A stretch of 64,000 nt of DNA, taken from Streptomyces sp. CB01635 (GTDB lineage Bacteria > Actinomycetota > Actinomycetes > Streptomycetales > Streptomycetaceae). Positions 43,390 to 54,067 of this stretch are shown piece after piece. The translations under genes and the position numbers were made by a program. The stretch is taken from positions 62,001 to 126,000 of the forward strand of contig NZ_NNBL01000018.1 in NCBI RefSeq assembly GCF_002803065.1, read 5' to 3'. Position 1 is the stretch's first letter. The number at the start of each line of letters is the position of its first letter. The notes beneath the pieces were generated by a model. It saw only the letters and a program-made list of their open reading frames with translations, was not told where the DNA came from and searched no databases.

Positions 43390-44271
43390 ATGGACCGGAA
43401 CGGACTCGCGGCGTGCGCCGCCCTTCTCGCGGGAACCCTCGTGGGGACCCTCATAGGCTGCTCGCCGGGCGGGGCGGAGCAGCCGGTTCCGGTCGCCGCC
43501 ACGGCGTCGGCGTCCGTACCCGCATCCGACGAGGAGGTCTCCGTGGACCGTGACGACGCGCTCGCGAAGGCGCTGAAGCCCCTGCTTTCGGACGGTGACG
43601 CGCGGGTCTCGGTGGCGGTCGCCGCGCTCGACGGGTCGGCGGACGGCGCCGTGTACGACGGCGCGTCCGCGTTCGACACCGCGAGCATCGTCAAGGTCGA
43701 CATCCTCGCGGCGCTGCTGCTGCGGGCACAGGACGCAGGGCGGGCGCTGACGTCGCAGGAGCGCGCATACGCGACGGCGATGATCGAGAACAGTGACAAC
43801 GCGTCCGCGACGGCCCTGTGGGACTCGATCGGCGGCGCGGACGGGCTCGACGCGGCGAACCTGACGCTGGGGCTGACCGGGACGAGGGCGGGCGCGGGCG
43901 GCGAGTGGGGTCTGACGCAGACGACCGCGGAGGATCAACTGACGTTGCTGCGCGCCGTGTTCAGCACGGAGGGCTCGGGGCTGAGCGAGGCGTCGCGCGC
44001 CTACGTCGTCGGGCTGATGGGGCGGACCGCTGCGGACCAGCGGTGGGGTGTGTCCGCGGCCGCCGACTCCGTGTCCGGGTGTGCGCTGAAGAACGGGTGG
44101 CTGCCGCGCACCGCGACCGGGCTGTGGGACATCAACAGCGTGGGGCGGGTGACCGTCGGAGGGAAGCCGTACCTGGTCTCGGTGCTCTCCGACGGCAACG
44201 CGACCAAGGAGGTGGGGGTGGCGCTCGTGGAGGGGGTCGCGACGGCGGCCGTCTCCGTGCTCACCGGCTGA
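43390..44271 (+). CDS. Lipoprotein serine hydrolase with class A beta-lactamase fold
   Basis: The protein has 293 residues. The signal ends in a lipobox TLIGC (C24), so it should be anchored to the outer face of the membrane. The three beta-lactamase elements are present: S99-I-V-K102, S135-D-N137 and K234-N-G236. The third replaces the usual K-T/S-G, and the omega-loop Glu is not obvious, so true beta-lactamase activity is uncertain; a D,D-peptidase-like or other hydrolase role is possible. Convergent with the protease gene, 3 bp apart. Confidence 0.85.
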   Translation: MDRNGLAACAALLAGTLVGTLIGCSPGGAEQPVPVAATASASVPASDEEVSVDRDDALAKALKPLLSDGDARVSVAVAALDGSADGAVYDGASAFDTASIVKVDILAALLLRAQDAGRALTSQERAYATAMIENSDNASATALWDSIGGADGLDAANLTLGLTGTRAGAGGEWGLTQTTAEDQLTLLRAVFSTEGSGLSEASRAYVVGLMGRTAADQRWGVSAAADSVSGCALKNGWLPRTATGLWDINSVGRVTVGGKPYLVSVLSDGNATKEVGVALVEGVATAAVSVLTG

Positions 44272-44274
44272 GGC

Positions 44275-45444
44275 TCAGAGGACCGTGCGACGCCCGCGCC
44301 ACAGGTAGACGGCGGCCGCGAGGAGCACGACGCCGAGGCCGCCCGCGACGGGGCCCACCCAGCCGGTACCCGCGTCGCCGTCGGGGGTGTCGGGTCCCGT
44401 GCCGAAGAACTTCTCCGAGTACGTGGTGGAGCGCAGGCCCTCGGCCTTGAGGGAGTCGCCCTTGCGGATCGCGGCGGCCGGGTCGACGAAGCCGAAGCCG
44501 AGGGAGTCGTCGCGGCCGCCCGAGGGGGCGTCGCGGGCGGTGTCCTCCAGGAGCTGCTTGATCTGCGCGGGCGTGAGCCCCGGGTGGGCGGCGCGGACCA
44601 GCGCGACGGCGCCGGACACGAAGGCCGAGGCGGCGCTGGTGCCCCAGCCCGAGTAGTACGTGCGGTCGGGGTCGGCGATCGCGATGGCGTCGCCGGGGGC
44701 GCTGACGGTGGCGTACCAGCGGCGCGTGGAGAAGGGGGCGCGGTGGAGGTAGCGGTCGACGGCGGTGGCCGTGATCACTCCGGGGTACGCGGCCGGGTAC
44801 GAGATGTGGTCGCCCTTCTTGCCGCCGTTGCCCGCGGAGGCGACGACGACGGAGCCCTTCTTCAGCGCGTACTGGACGGCGGCGTCCTCGGTGGCTTCCG
44901 GGTGGGCGGTGGCGGAGTCGTCGCCGAGGGAGAGGTTGATGACGTCGGCGCCGTGGTCGGCGGCCCAGCGGATGCCGTCGGCGAGTGCGCTGCCCCGGCT
45001 GGAGCGGGCTTCCTTGCGGGCCGGGTCGCCGTCCTCGAGGATCACGCGGACGGGCAGGACCTTCGCCTCGGGCGCGATGCCGAGTACGCCGTCGTCGCCG
45101 CCCGGGCCGTGGCCGTGACCGGCGATGATCCCGGCCATGGCGGTGCCGTGCCGGGCCCAGGAACGGTCGCCCCTCTTGGCGCCGAAGCCGACGAGGTCCT
45201 TGATGGGCAGGACGTTGCCCTTGAGGTCGGGGTGGGTGCCGTCCACGCCGGTGTCGAGGACGGCGACGGTGATGCCCTTGCCCTTGGTCGTGCGCCAGGC
45301 GTCCTCGGTGTGCATCGCGTCCAGGCCCCACTGCTGGGCGCGGACGGAGTCGGCGTGGGCGGTGGTCGACGGGAGCAGCGCGAGGGCCGCGGCGGCCGTG
45401 AGCGCGGTGGCGGCGTTCCGCCAGGCGGCGGCCGTGCGGGTCAT
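44275..45444 (-). CDS. Mycosin-like S8 (subtilase) serine protease with C-terminal anchor
   Basis: The protein has 389 residues with a signal peptide (1-31), a subtilase domain with the catalytic triad D64 (AVLDTGVDG), H99 (RHGTAMAG) and S270 (GWGTSAASAF), a linker, and a C-terminal membrane helix (about 361-382) followed by RGRR. This is the layout of MycP-type proteases of type VII secretion. No ESX genes (EccC, WXG100) are in the window. The ATG at 45444 overlaps the stop of the proline-rich membrane protein gene (ATGA). Confidence 0.92.
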   Translation of the reverse strand: MTRTAAAWRNAATALTAAAALALLPSTTAHADSVRAQQWGLDAMHTEDAWRTTKGKGITVAVLDTGVDGTHPDLKGNVLPIKDLVGFGAKRGDRSWARHGTAMAGIIAGHGHGPGGDDGVLGIAPEAKVLPVRVILEDGDPARKEARSSRGSALADGIRWAADHGADVINLSLGDDSATAHPEATEDAAVQYALKKGSVVVASAGNGGKKGDHISYPAAYPGVITATAVDRYLHRAPFSTRRWYATVSAPGDAIAIADPDRTYYSGWGTSAASAFVSGAVALVRAAHPGLTPAQIKQLLEDTARDAPSGGRDDSLGFGFVDPAAAIRKGDSLKAEGLRSTTYSEKFFGTGPDTPDGDAGTGWVGPVAGGLGVVLLAAAVYLWRGRRTVL

Positions 45445-46781
45445 GACGGCTCCTCGGTGACCTTGGCGACGGCGGCCCGCAGGCTTCGTTCCACACGGTC
45501 GGCGATGCCCTGCGCCTCGAAGCCGAGGCCGGCCTGCGCGGGGGTCGCGACGCTGCCGGACTTCATGGCCTCGGCGGCGGGCTGCGGGTCGGTGACGGTA
45601 CGGGCGTCGGCGAAGCCGGAGACGGCGTAGGCGACAACGGGGGCGTCGGTGAGGACGGAGATGGTCCAGGAGGCGCGCTGGGCGTCGCCGAACCCGGCGG
45701 CGAGGGTGCCCTTCGCCGCGTACGGGCGGGGCACGAGGTCGGTCCTGCGGTCGAGGCCGTCCTCGGTGAACCGGGTGCGCAGCGCCTTCATGGCCTCCGT
45801 GTCCGCCTTGGTGAACAGCAGGCCGACGGTGGTGACATGGCTGCGGGTGGCGTCGGTGTAGGTGGCGCGCAGGAGGCGCAGACAGCCGGCGGGCCTGAGC
45901 GCCTTCTGCAGCAGCGGGTCGAAGGCGTTCTCACAGGTGCTGTCCGGGGCGACGGCGATACGGGTCCAGGTGCGGTCGGCGCCGCCGGGTCCCGCTCCGT
46001 CGCCCTTGATGACGGGCGGGAACAGCCGGTCGACGGGGACGCTGTGCCAGAGGGTGCCCGCGGCGGCGTACGAGCTCGGTGAGCCGACGCTGCCGCCGCT
46101 GTCCCCGGTCAGCCAACTCCCGGTCGCCGCACCGCCGATGAGGCCGAGTCCGAGCACGGCGCAGGCCGCGGCGGCAGCGACGCGGGGCCGTATCCGGGAG
46201 CCGATGGGGCGCAGGCGGGTGGTGCTGTCGTCGTACGAGGCGGGGCGCGCGAAGAACACGAAGGGGCGGCCGGCGCCGGGTCCCGGGGTGAGGTCGACGG
46301 CCCCGACGGGGCGCCTTCCGACGGGGGGCTCGCCGGGGATGCGCGGGGGCGCGGCGGGGCGGGGGACGGTGGCGTGCGGTTCGCCGGGGGCGCGCGGCGG
46401 CGTGGCGGGACGGCGAGGGACCGCTGTCGCGGGAGGTGTGGCGGGGTGGGGCGGGGGCGTGCCGTCGGGGCTCTGCGCGGCGGTGTCCCTGATCGGCCGA
46501 AGCCTGGTCGTGGTCTCCGTCGGGCGCTCGGGCGGCAGGGGGCCGGGGTGCGCCGGCCGGTCGGACACGGGGGCCGCGGGCGTGCCCGGCACGGGCGGGA
46601 TGTCCGGGAAGCGAGCCGAGGCGGGGGGCGGCGGAGGTGTCTGGCCCGGCGCCGGAGTGTGCGTGGGGCGCGGGGGTATCGACGCGTCCGGGCCGGCCGA
46701 GGCATCGGCCAACTCGTCGCGCCGCGTGGGCGGCTGGGAGGGGCGCGGCGGGATCGGCGCGCGGCGCGCTTGCGTGCTCAT
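45441..46781 (-). CDS. Proline-rich single-pass membrane protein coupled to the mycosin-like protease
   Basis: The protein has 446 residues. The first about 195 are a Pro/Thr/Arg-rich cytoplasmic region with repeats such as TTTRLRPIRD and TTRLRPIGSR. One membrane helix follows (about 199-222, ACAVLGLGLIGGAATGSWL), then an extracellular domain of about 220 residues with two cysteines (CENAFDPLLQKALRPAGC). I recognise no named family. The ATG at 46781 has GGGGAGGC. Overlap with the protease gene suggests that its outer domain is a partner or substrate of the protease. Confidence 0.82.
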   Translation of the reverse strand: MSTQARRAPIPPRPSQPPTRRDELADASAGPDASIPPRPTHTPAPGQTPPPPPASARFPDIPPVPGTPAAPVSDRPAHPGPLPPERPTETTTRLRPIRDTAAQSPDGTPPPHPATPPATAVPRRPATPPRAPGEPHATVPRPAAPPRIPGEPPVGRRPVGAVDLTPGPGAGRPFVFFARPASYDDSTTRLRPIGSRIRPRVAAAAACAVLGLGLIGGAATGSWLTGDSGGSVGSPSSYAAAGTLWHSVPVDRLFPPVIKGDGAGPGGADRTWTRIAVAPDSTCENAFDPLLQKALRPAGCLRLLRATYTDATRSHVTTVGLLFTKADTEAMKALRTRFTEDGLDRRTDLVPRPYAAKGTLAAGFGDAQRASWTISVLTDAPVVAYAVSGFADARTVTDPQPAAEAMKSGSVATPAQAGLGFEAQGIADRVERSLRAAVAKVTEEPS

Positions 46782-46929
46782 GCCTCCCCGTTTCCGTCCC
46801 GTTCTCGTCCTGCGTCCGCGTCACTCTACGGGCTGACGCGGCCCCGCAGGGACCCCGTATCGCAGGTCAGGACGATCTGCCCGGATCCTCCCCCTACCCC
46901 GCGGTAATCGTGTCTGGCAGGCTTCGGTC

Positions 46930-48132
46930 ATGACACCCCGCGCAGCCGACAGGGCCCGCTACGACCGGGCCACCGCTCATCTCGACGCCCCGGTCGCGAT
47001 CGTCGATCTGGAGGCGTTCGACGCCAACGCGGACGATCTGGTGCGGCGGGCGGGCGGCAAGCCGATCCGCGTCGCGAGCAAGTCGGTGCGCTGTCGCGCG
47101 CTGCTCGAACGGGTCCTGGCCAGGGACGGTTTCGCCGGGGTCATGTCGTTCACGCTCGCGGAGTCCCTGTGGCTGGCGCGGTCCGGTTTCGAGGACGTGC
47201 TGCTCGCGTATCCGTCGGCGGACCGGGCCGGTTTCGCGGAGCTCGCGCACGATCCGAAGCCGGCGGCGGCGGTCACGGTCATGGTCGACGACCCGGCCCA
47301 GCTGCGGCTGATCGACGACGCGCGGGACGGCGGGCGCGAGGAGATCAGGGTCTGTCTGGAACTGGACACCTCGTGGCAGGTGCTCGGCGGGCGCGTGCGG
47401 GTCGGCGCCCGCCGCTCCCCGCTCCGCTCCCCCGCCCAGGTCGCCGACATGGCACGCGCCGTGGCCCGGCGGCCGGGGTTCCGGCTCGTGGGTGTGATGG
47501 CGTACGAGGGTCATGTCGCGGGTGTCGGTGACGCGGTCGCGGGGCGGCCGGTGCGCTCCCGGGCGATCCGGCTGATGCAGGCCGCGGCCCGTAAGGAGCT
47601 GACGGTCAGGCGGGCCGAAGTGGTGCGCGCGGTACGCACGGTGGCGCCGGACCTGGAGTTCGTGAACGGCGGCGGCACGGGCAGTGTGCAGCACACCGCG
47701 GCCGAGCCCGCGGTGACCGAGATCGCGGCGGGGTCGGGGCTCTATGTGCCGCGCCTGTTCGACAACTACACGTCGTTCACGGGCCGGCCCGCCGCCCTGT
47801 TCGCGCAGCCCGTGGTGCGCAGGCCGGGCGTCGGGGTCGTGACCGTGCTCGGCGGCGGCTACCCGGCGTCGGGCGCCGCGGGAGCCGACCGGCTGCCGGT
47901 GCCGTATCTCCCGGAGGGCCTGCGCTACGACCCCCAAGAGGGCCCGGGCGAGGTCCAGACACCGCTGCTCGGGGCACCCGCCGACGATCTGCTGATCGGC
48001 GACAAGGTGTGGTTCCGGCATGCGAAGGCCGGCGAGCTGTGCGAGCGGTTCGACGTGCTGCGCCTGGTGGAGGGCGACACGGTGACGGCGACCGTGCCGA
48101 CGTACCGCGGTGAGGGCTACACGTTCCTCTGA
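46930..48132 (+). CDS. Alanine-racemase-fold PLP enzyme (amino acid deaminase/aldolase type)
   Basis: The protein has 400 residues. It has the fold-type III PLP lysine K51 in RVASKSVRC, GVMAYEGHVAGVGD, FVNGGGTGSVQ for phosphate binding, and a C-terminal LIGDKVWFRHAKAGELCERFD metal-type loop seen in D-threonine aldolase and D-serine dehydratase relatives. It probably acts on a D- or beta-hydroxy amino acid in the cytosol. Exact substrate unknown. Transcribed alone, divergent from the proline-rich membrane protein gene. Confidence 0.88.
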   Translation: MTPRAADRARYDRATAHLDAPVAIVDLEAFDANADDLVRRAGGKPIRVASKSVRCRALLERVLARDGFAGVMSFTLAESLWLARSGFEDVLLAYPSADRAGFAELAHDPKPAAAVTVMVDDPAQLRLIDDARDGGREEIRVCLELDTSWQVLGGRVRVGARRSPLRSPAQVADMARAVARRPGFRLVGVMAYEGHVAGVGDAVAGRPVRSRAIRLMQAAARKELTVRRAEVVRAVRTVAPDLEFVNGGGTGSVQHTAAEPAVTEIAAGSGLYVPRLFDNYTSFTGRPAALFAQPVVRRPGVGVVTVLGGGYPASGAAGADRLPVPYLPEGLRYDPQEGPGEVQTPLLGAPADDLLIGDKVWFRHAKAGELCERFDVLRLVEGDTVTATVPTYRGEGYTFL

Positions 48133-48147
48133 GGATCCCGGGACGGT

Positions 48148-49107
48148 TCACGGCGTGACGGTGGGGCCGATGCTGCTGCCCACGCCGCCGTCGGACCCGC
48201 TGTCGCCCGCCGCCCTGATGCCCTTGACGATGCGGTCCATGTCGGAGAGCGGTGGCGCGTCCTGGCCGGCGTCGACGGTGATGCGGACGGTCACCAGGGC
48301 CTCGGAGCCGGCGCTGGAGGGGAAGACGACGGACTGGACGTAACCGCCGGGCCCCTTCGCGGTCTTCACCTTCCAGCGGACGAGGTAGCCGGCGCGCCCG
48401 GCGACCGCGGTCTGGCGGGCGGCGATCTGCTGGTGCGACTCGATGCCGCCGAAGGGCTGCTGGTTGATGCCGTTCTTGTCGTACGAGGCGTCCGCGGCGT
48501 CCTTGATGTCCCGTTTGGCGATGACTTCGGGCGAGGTCTCGTCGGTCCCGGTGACGGTGCGGGAGACGACGGTGCCGTGCCGGCACAGGCCCGAGTCGCC
48601 GGGGCAGTCGTAGGTGCGCGGGGTGGTGATCAGCATGTCGTCGTCGACGACGTTCTCGGCCTTCTGCCAGCCGTCGAGGACGGGGAGCGTGATGCCGTTG
48701 AGCTGGTCGACGGCGGTGGACGCGTCCTCGGTGGGGGTGGGCTCGGCGCTGCTCGCCGTGGCGGTCGGGTCCGTGGGTGCCGGGGCGCTCGAGGTGGGCG
48801 CCGTGCGGGACTTGGGGTCGTCGTCGCCACGGCCGAGCAGGACGGCACCGGTGGCGATGGAGGCGACGAGCACGATGCCGGCGGCGGCCAGGGCGATGGT
48901 CTTCGCGCCGCGGCCCGGTGCGGCGGGCGGGCGCTGCGGGCCCGCGGCGGGGAGCGGGGGCTCGACGGGCGGCCCGAAAGCCTGTGGCGCGGCCGGGGTG
49001 TTCTGCGGCTGCCGTCGGTGCTCGGTCCACGCGGCCCCGTCCCACCAGCGCTCGGTGGGCGGGGCCGTGGGGTCCGGGTACCAGCCGGGCGGGGGCGTCA
49101 TGCTCAT
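48148..49107 (-). CDS. DUF2510 single-pass membrane protein
   Basis: The protein has 319 residues (a second ATG at 49101 is equally possible). The N-terminal PPPGWYPDPTAPPTERWWDGAAWTEH is the DUF2510 domain of Trp-rich motifs. A Pro-rich linker leads to one membrane helix (about 70-91), a Thr/Ser-rich stalk and an extracellular domain of about 190 residues with a cysteine pair (CPGDSGLC). Function unknown. Confidence 0.85.
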   Translation of the reverse strand: MSMTPPPGWYPDPTAPPTERWWDGAAWTEHRRQPQNTPAAPQAFGPPVEPPLPAAGPQRPPAAPGRGAKTIALAAAGIVLVASIATGAVLLGRGDDDPKSRTAPTSSAPAPTDPTATASSAEPTPTEDASTAVDQLNGITLPVLDGWQKAENVVDDDMLITTPRTYDCPGDSGLCRHGTVVSRTVTGTDETSPEVIAKRDIKDAADASYDKNGINQQPFGGIESHQQIAARQTAVAGRAGYLVRWKVKTAKGPGGYVQSVVFPSSAGSEALVTVRITVDAGQDAPPLSDMDRIVKGIRAAGDSGSDGGVGSSIGPTVTP

Positions 49108-49135
49108 CCCGGCACTCTAAGTTGTGCGGGGAAGG

Positions 49136-50425
<1,290 letters not shown>

Positions 50426-50458
50426 GCCTGGGGACCGTACACCTATATGACACGTCCC

Positions 50459-51238
50459 CTACAGAGGCGTGACGTACGCCCCCGAGATGCCGCCGTCGAC
50501 GAGGAAGTCGGTGGCGTTCACGAACGAGGAGTCGTCGCTCGCGAGGAAGGCCACGGCGGCGGCGATCTCGTCGGCGTCCGCGAAGCGGCCGACCGGGATG
50601 TGGACGAGGCGGCGCGCGGCGCGCTCGGGGTCCTTGGCGAACAGCTCCTGGAGGAGCGGGGTGTTGACCGGGCCCGGGCACAGGGCGTTGACCCTGATGC
50701 CCTCGCGGGCGAACTGCACGCCGAGCTCGCGGGACATGGCGAGGACGCCGCCCTTGGAGGCCGTGTACGAGATCTGGGAGGTCGCCGCGCCCATGCGCGC
50801 CACGAACGAGGCGGTGTTGATGATGGAGCCCTTGCCCTGCTGCCGCATGTAGGGGATGGCGGCCTTGCAGCACAGGAAGACGGAGGTGAGGTTGACCTCC
50901 TGGACGCGCTTCCAGGCCTCAAGTCCCGTGTCCAGGATGGAGTCGTCGTCGGGGGGCGAGATCCCGGCGTTGTTGAAGGCGATGTCGACCGAGCCGTAGG
51001 TGTCGTACGCGGTCTTGAAGAGTGCCTCGACCTGCTCGGCGTCGGTGACGTCGACCTGGACGAAGGTGCCGCCGACGTCTTCGGCGGCCTTCTTGCCGGC
51101 GCTCTCGTCGATGTCGGCGCAGACCACGTTCGCCCCTTCGGAGGCGAGGCGGCGGGCGGTGGCCAGGCCGATGCCGCTGCCGGCTCCGGTGATGACGGCG
51201 GTGCGGCCCACGAGGCGGCGGCAAATGTTCTCGGTCAT
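50459..51238 (-). CDS. Short-chain dehydrogenase/reductase of the GlnA4 operon
   Basis: The protein has 259 residues. It has the classical SDR nucleotide motif TGAGSGIG (17-24), NNAG and the catalytic S-Y-x3-K in QISYTASKGG. The C-terminus DFLVDGGISGAYVTP is that of FabG-like enzymes. It is the third gene after glnA4-like and aldehyde dehydrogenase genes, 6 nt after the latter. In an amine-degradation route it might oxidise an alcohol or reduce an aldehyde intermediate; this is inferred from position. Confidence 0.9.
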   Translation of the reverse strand: MTENICRRLVGRTAVITGAGSGIGLATARRLASEGANVVCADIDESAGKKAAEDVGGTFVQVDVTDAEQVEALFKTAYDTYGSVDIAFNNAGISPPDDDSILDTGLEAWKRVQEVNLTSVFLCCKAAIPYMRQQGKGSIINTASFVARMGAATSQISYTASKGGVLAMSRELGVQFAREGIRVNALCPGPVNTPLLQELFAKDPERAARRLVHIPVGRFADADEIAAAVAFLASDDSSFVNATDFLVDGGISGAYVTPL

Positions 51239-51244
51239 GGTGCT

Positions 51245-52609
51245 TCAGGCCTCCGTGCTTTCCGTGCTGATGAAGACGTTCTTGGTTTCGGTGAAGGCGG
51301 TGAGGGCGTCGGGGCCCAGTTCGCGGCCGACGCCGGACTGCTTGTACCCACCGAACGGGGTCGAGTAGCGGACGCTCGAGTGGGAGTTGACCGACAGGTT
51401 CCCGGCCCGGACCGCACCGGCGACGCGCAGGGCGCGCCCCACGTCACGGGTCCACAGGGATCCGGAGAGCCCGTACTCGGTGGCGTTGGCGAGCCGGATC
51501 GCGTCGGCCTCGTCGTCGAAGGGCAGGACGACGGCGACGGGCCCGAAGACCTCCTCGGCCGCGGCGGGCGCGTCGGGTGCCGTCTCGGTGAGGACGGTCG
51601 GCGGGAACCAGAATCCGGCGCCCTCGGGGGCGCTGCCCCGCATGGCGGCCGCTCCCCCGTCGACGTACGAACGGACCCGTTCCAGCTGTGACTTGGAGAT
51701 GAGCGGGCCCATCTGGGTCTTCTCGTCGGCGGGGTCGCCGACGACGACGGACTCGATCCCGGGCGCGAGCAGGCCGAGGAACCGGTCGTACACGGACCGC
51801 TGGACGAGGATGCGGGTGCGGGCGCAGCAGTCCTGGCCGGCGTTGTCGAGGAACGACATGGGGGTCGCGGCGGCCGCCGCCTCGATGTCGGCGTCGGCGA
51901 AGACGATGTTCGGGCTCTTGCCGCCGAGTTCGAGGGTCACGCGCTTCACCTGGTCGGCACACTTGGCCATGATCTGTTTGCCGACGCGGGTGGAGCCGGT
52001 GAACACGATCTTGGCGATGCCCGGGTGCTCGACGAGGGCGGCTCCCGCCACGCCCCCCGCGCCGGGCAGGACCTGGAAGAGGTACTCGGGAAGCCCTGCT
52101 TCCAGGGCGAGTTCGGCGAGGCGGAGCGCGGTGAGCGGCGTCGCCTCGGCGGGCTTGAGGATCACCGCGTTCCCGGCGGCGAGGGCCGGGGCCGTGCCCC
52201 ACGCGGCGATCGGCATGGGGAAGTTCCAGGGCGCGATGACACCGACGACGCCAAGGGGTTCGAGGATCGTGATGTCGAGACCGCCGGCGACGGGGATCTG
52301 CCGGCCGGTGAGGCGCTCCACTCCCCCGGCCGCGTAGTCGAGCAGGTCGCGGACGTTGCCGGCCTCCGAGCGGGCGTTGCCGATGGTGTGTCCGGCCTCG
52401 CGCACCTCCAGGCGGGCCAGTTCCTCGACGTGCTCGTCGACGACGGCGGCGAAGCGGCGCAGGAGGCGGGCCCGGTCGGCGGGGGCCGCGGCCGCCCACT
52501 CGCGCTGTGCCCGGTGGGCCCGCAACACCGCGGTGTCGACCTGGTCGCGGGAGGTCGCGTGGATCGTGGCGATGACTTCTTCGGTCGCCGGGTTGAGGAT
52601 GTCGTGCAC
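51245..52609 (-). CDS. Aldehyde dehydrogenase of the GlnA4 operon
   Basis: The protein has 454 residues from the GTG at 52609, one base after the glnA4-like stop (AAGG ribosome site inside that gene's end). The NAD-binding FTGSTRVGKQI, general base E227 in LELGGKSP and nucleophile C261 in NAGQDCCARTR are present. It probably oxidises a gamma-glutamyl-amino aldehyde, as PuuC does in the E. coli putrescine route. The specific aldehyde is not visible. Confidence 0.93.
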   Translation of the reverse strand: MHDILNPATEEVIATIHATSRDQVDTAVLRAHRAQREWAAAAPADRARLLRRFAAVVDEHVEELARLEVREAGHTIGNARSEAGNVRDLLDYAAGGVERLTGRQIPVAGGLDITILEPLGVVGVIAPWNFPMPIAAWGTAPALAAGNAVILKPAEATPLTALRLAELALEAGLPEYLFQVLPGAGGVAGAALVEHPGIAKIVFTGSTRVGKQIMAKCADQVKRVTLELGGKSPNIVFADADIEAAAAATPMSFLDNAGQDCCARTRILVQRSVYDRFLGLLAPGIESVVVGDPADEKTQMGPLISKSQLERVRSYVDGGAAAMRGSAPEGAGFWFPPTVLTETAPDAPAAAEEVFGPVAVVLPFDDEADAIRLANATEYGLSGSLWTRDVGRALRVAGAVRAGNLSVNSHSSVRYSTPFGGYKQSGVGRELGPDALTAFTETKNVFISTESTEA

Positions 52610-52610
52610 G

Positions 52611-53981
52611 CTAGAGCCTTTCGAACGACCTGCGGAGTTCCCAGTCGGTGACGGCTGCGTCGAACGCCTCCAGCTCGACGCGCGCCATGTTGCGGTAGTG
52701 CGCGACGACCTCGTCGCCGAACGCGGCCTTGGCGACGGGGCTGGTCTCCCACAGCTCGGCGGCCTCGCGCAGCGTCGTGGGAACGTGCTCGTACTCGCCG
52801 GTGTAGGCGTTTCCGGTGCACTCCTCGGGCAGTTCGAGCTTCTGCTCGATGCCGTACAGGCCGGCGGCCACCAGTCCGGCGACCGCGAGGTGCGGGTTGA
52901 CGTCGCCGCCGGGCAGGCGGTTCTCGAAGCGCATCGAGCGGCCGTGGCCGACGACGCGGAGCGCGCAGGTGCGGTTGTCGTGGCCCCAGGCGGCGGCGGT
53001 CGGCGCGAAGGAGCCCGGCTGGAACCGCTTGTACGAGTTGATGTTGGGCGCGTAGAGCAGCGAGAAGTCACGCAGCGCGGCGAGCTGGCCCGCGAGGAAG
53101 TGCCGCATCACCGGCGACATCCCGCCGGGGTCGTCCGCGGTCCCCGCCATGACGTTGGTGCCGTCGGCATCCTGGAGCGAGAGGTGGATGTGACAGGAGT
53201 TGCCCTCGCGCTCGTTGAACTTGGCCATGAAGGTGAGCGAGACACCCTCCTGGGCCGCGATCTCCTTGGCGCCCGTCTTGTAGATGGCGTGCTGGTCGCA
53301 GGTGACGAGGGCCTCGTCGTAGCGGAACACGATCTCGTGCTGGCCCGGGTTGCACTCGCCCTTGGCGGACTCGACGACGAGCCCGGCCGCCGCCATGTCG
53401 TTGCGGATGCGGCGCAGGAGCGGCTCGATGCGTCCGGTGCCGAGGACCGAGTAGTCGATGTTGTACTGGTTGGCCGGGGTGAGGTTCTTGTAGCCCGCGT
53501 CCCAGGCCTGCTCGTAGGTGTCCTTGAAGACGATGAACTCGAGCTCCGTGCCGACGTGGGCGGTGTAGCCGTGTTCGGCGAGCCGGTCGAGCTGGCGGCG
53601 CAGGATCTGCCGGGGCGCGGCCACGACGGGCGAGGCGTCGTTCCACGCGAGGTCCGCGATGAGCATCGCGGTGCCGTCGTTCCAGGGAACGCGGCGCAGG
53701 GTGGAGAGGTCGGCGTGCATGGCGAAGTCGCCGTAGCCGCGGTCCCAGGAGGACATCTCGTATCCGTCGACCGTGTTCATCTCGGTGTCGACGGCGAGGA
53801 GGTAGTTGCAGCCCTCCGTGCCGTGGGCGAGGACCTCGTCGAGGAAGAAACGGGCGGCGAACCGCTTGCCCTGCAGCCGCCCTTGCATATCGGGGAAGGC
53901 CAGGACGACAGTGTCGATCTCTCCACTCTCGACGAGGGACGTGAGCTCCTCGACGCCGAGCGGGGGTGTGCGGTCTGCCAC
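52611..53981 (-). CDS. glnA4: Glutamine-synthetase-like gamma-glutamylamide synthetase (GlnA4 type)
   Basis: The protein has 456 residues from a GTG with GGAGG upstream. The GS core is complete: FPDMQGRLQGKRF, GTELEFIVF, NEREGNSCHIHLSL and NRLPGGDVNPHLAVAG. The family ligates glutamate to ammonia or to an amine with ATP. I recall that S. coelicolor GlnA4 makes gamma-glutamylethanolamide in ethanolamine use. The same neighbours here (aldehyde dehydrogenase, SDR, FadR-type regulator, permease, gamma-glutamyl hydrolase) support an amine substrate rather than a housekeeping role. Other amines such as polyamines remain possible. Confidence 0.88.
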   Translation of the reverse strand: MADRTPPLGVEELTSLVESGEIDTVVLAFPDMQGRLQGKRFAARFFLDEVLAHGTEGCNYLLAVDTEMNTVDGYEMSSWDRGYGDFAMHADLSTLRRVPWNDGTAMLIADLAWNDASPVVAAPRQILRRQLDRLAEHGYTAHVGTELEFIVFKDTYEQAWDAGYKNLTPANQYNIDYSVLGTGRIEPLLRRIRNDMAAAGLVVESAKGECNPGQHEIVFRYDEALVTCDQHAIYKTGAKEIAAQEGVSLTFMAKFNEREGNSCHIHLSLQDADGTNVMAGTADDPGGMSPVMRHFLAGQLAALRDFSLLYAPNINSYKRFQPGSFAPTAAAWGHDNRTCALRVVGHGRSMRFENRLPGGDVNPHLAVAGLVAAGLYGIEQKLELPEECTGNAYTGEYEHVPTTLREAAELWETSPVAKAAFGDEVVAHYRNMARVELEAFDAAVTDWELRRSFERL

Positions 53982-54067
53982 GGGAAGGCCTCCTTCGGGC
54001 TTCTTCGGTCAGCCGGAAGCCATAAGGTATTGCGGAGAACCATTGCTTGGGAAGGGGGTACGGCCAT
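53982..54067. promoter_or_regulatory. Divergent control region glnA4 / FadR-type regulator
   Basis: This 86-bp gap must hold promoters for both directions. The direct repeat ATTGC (about 54029 and 54043) next to GGAGAACC is a possible regulator site. No clear consensus promoter is seen. Confidence 0.4.
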
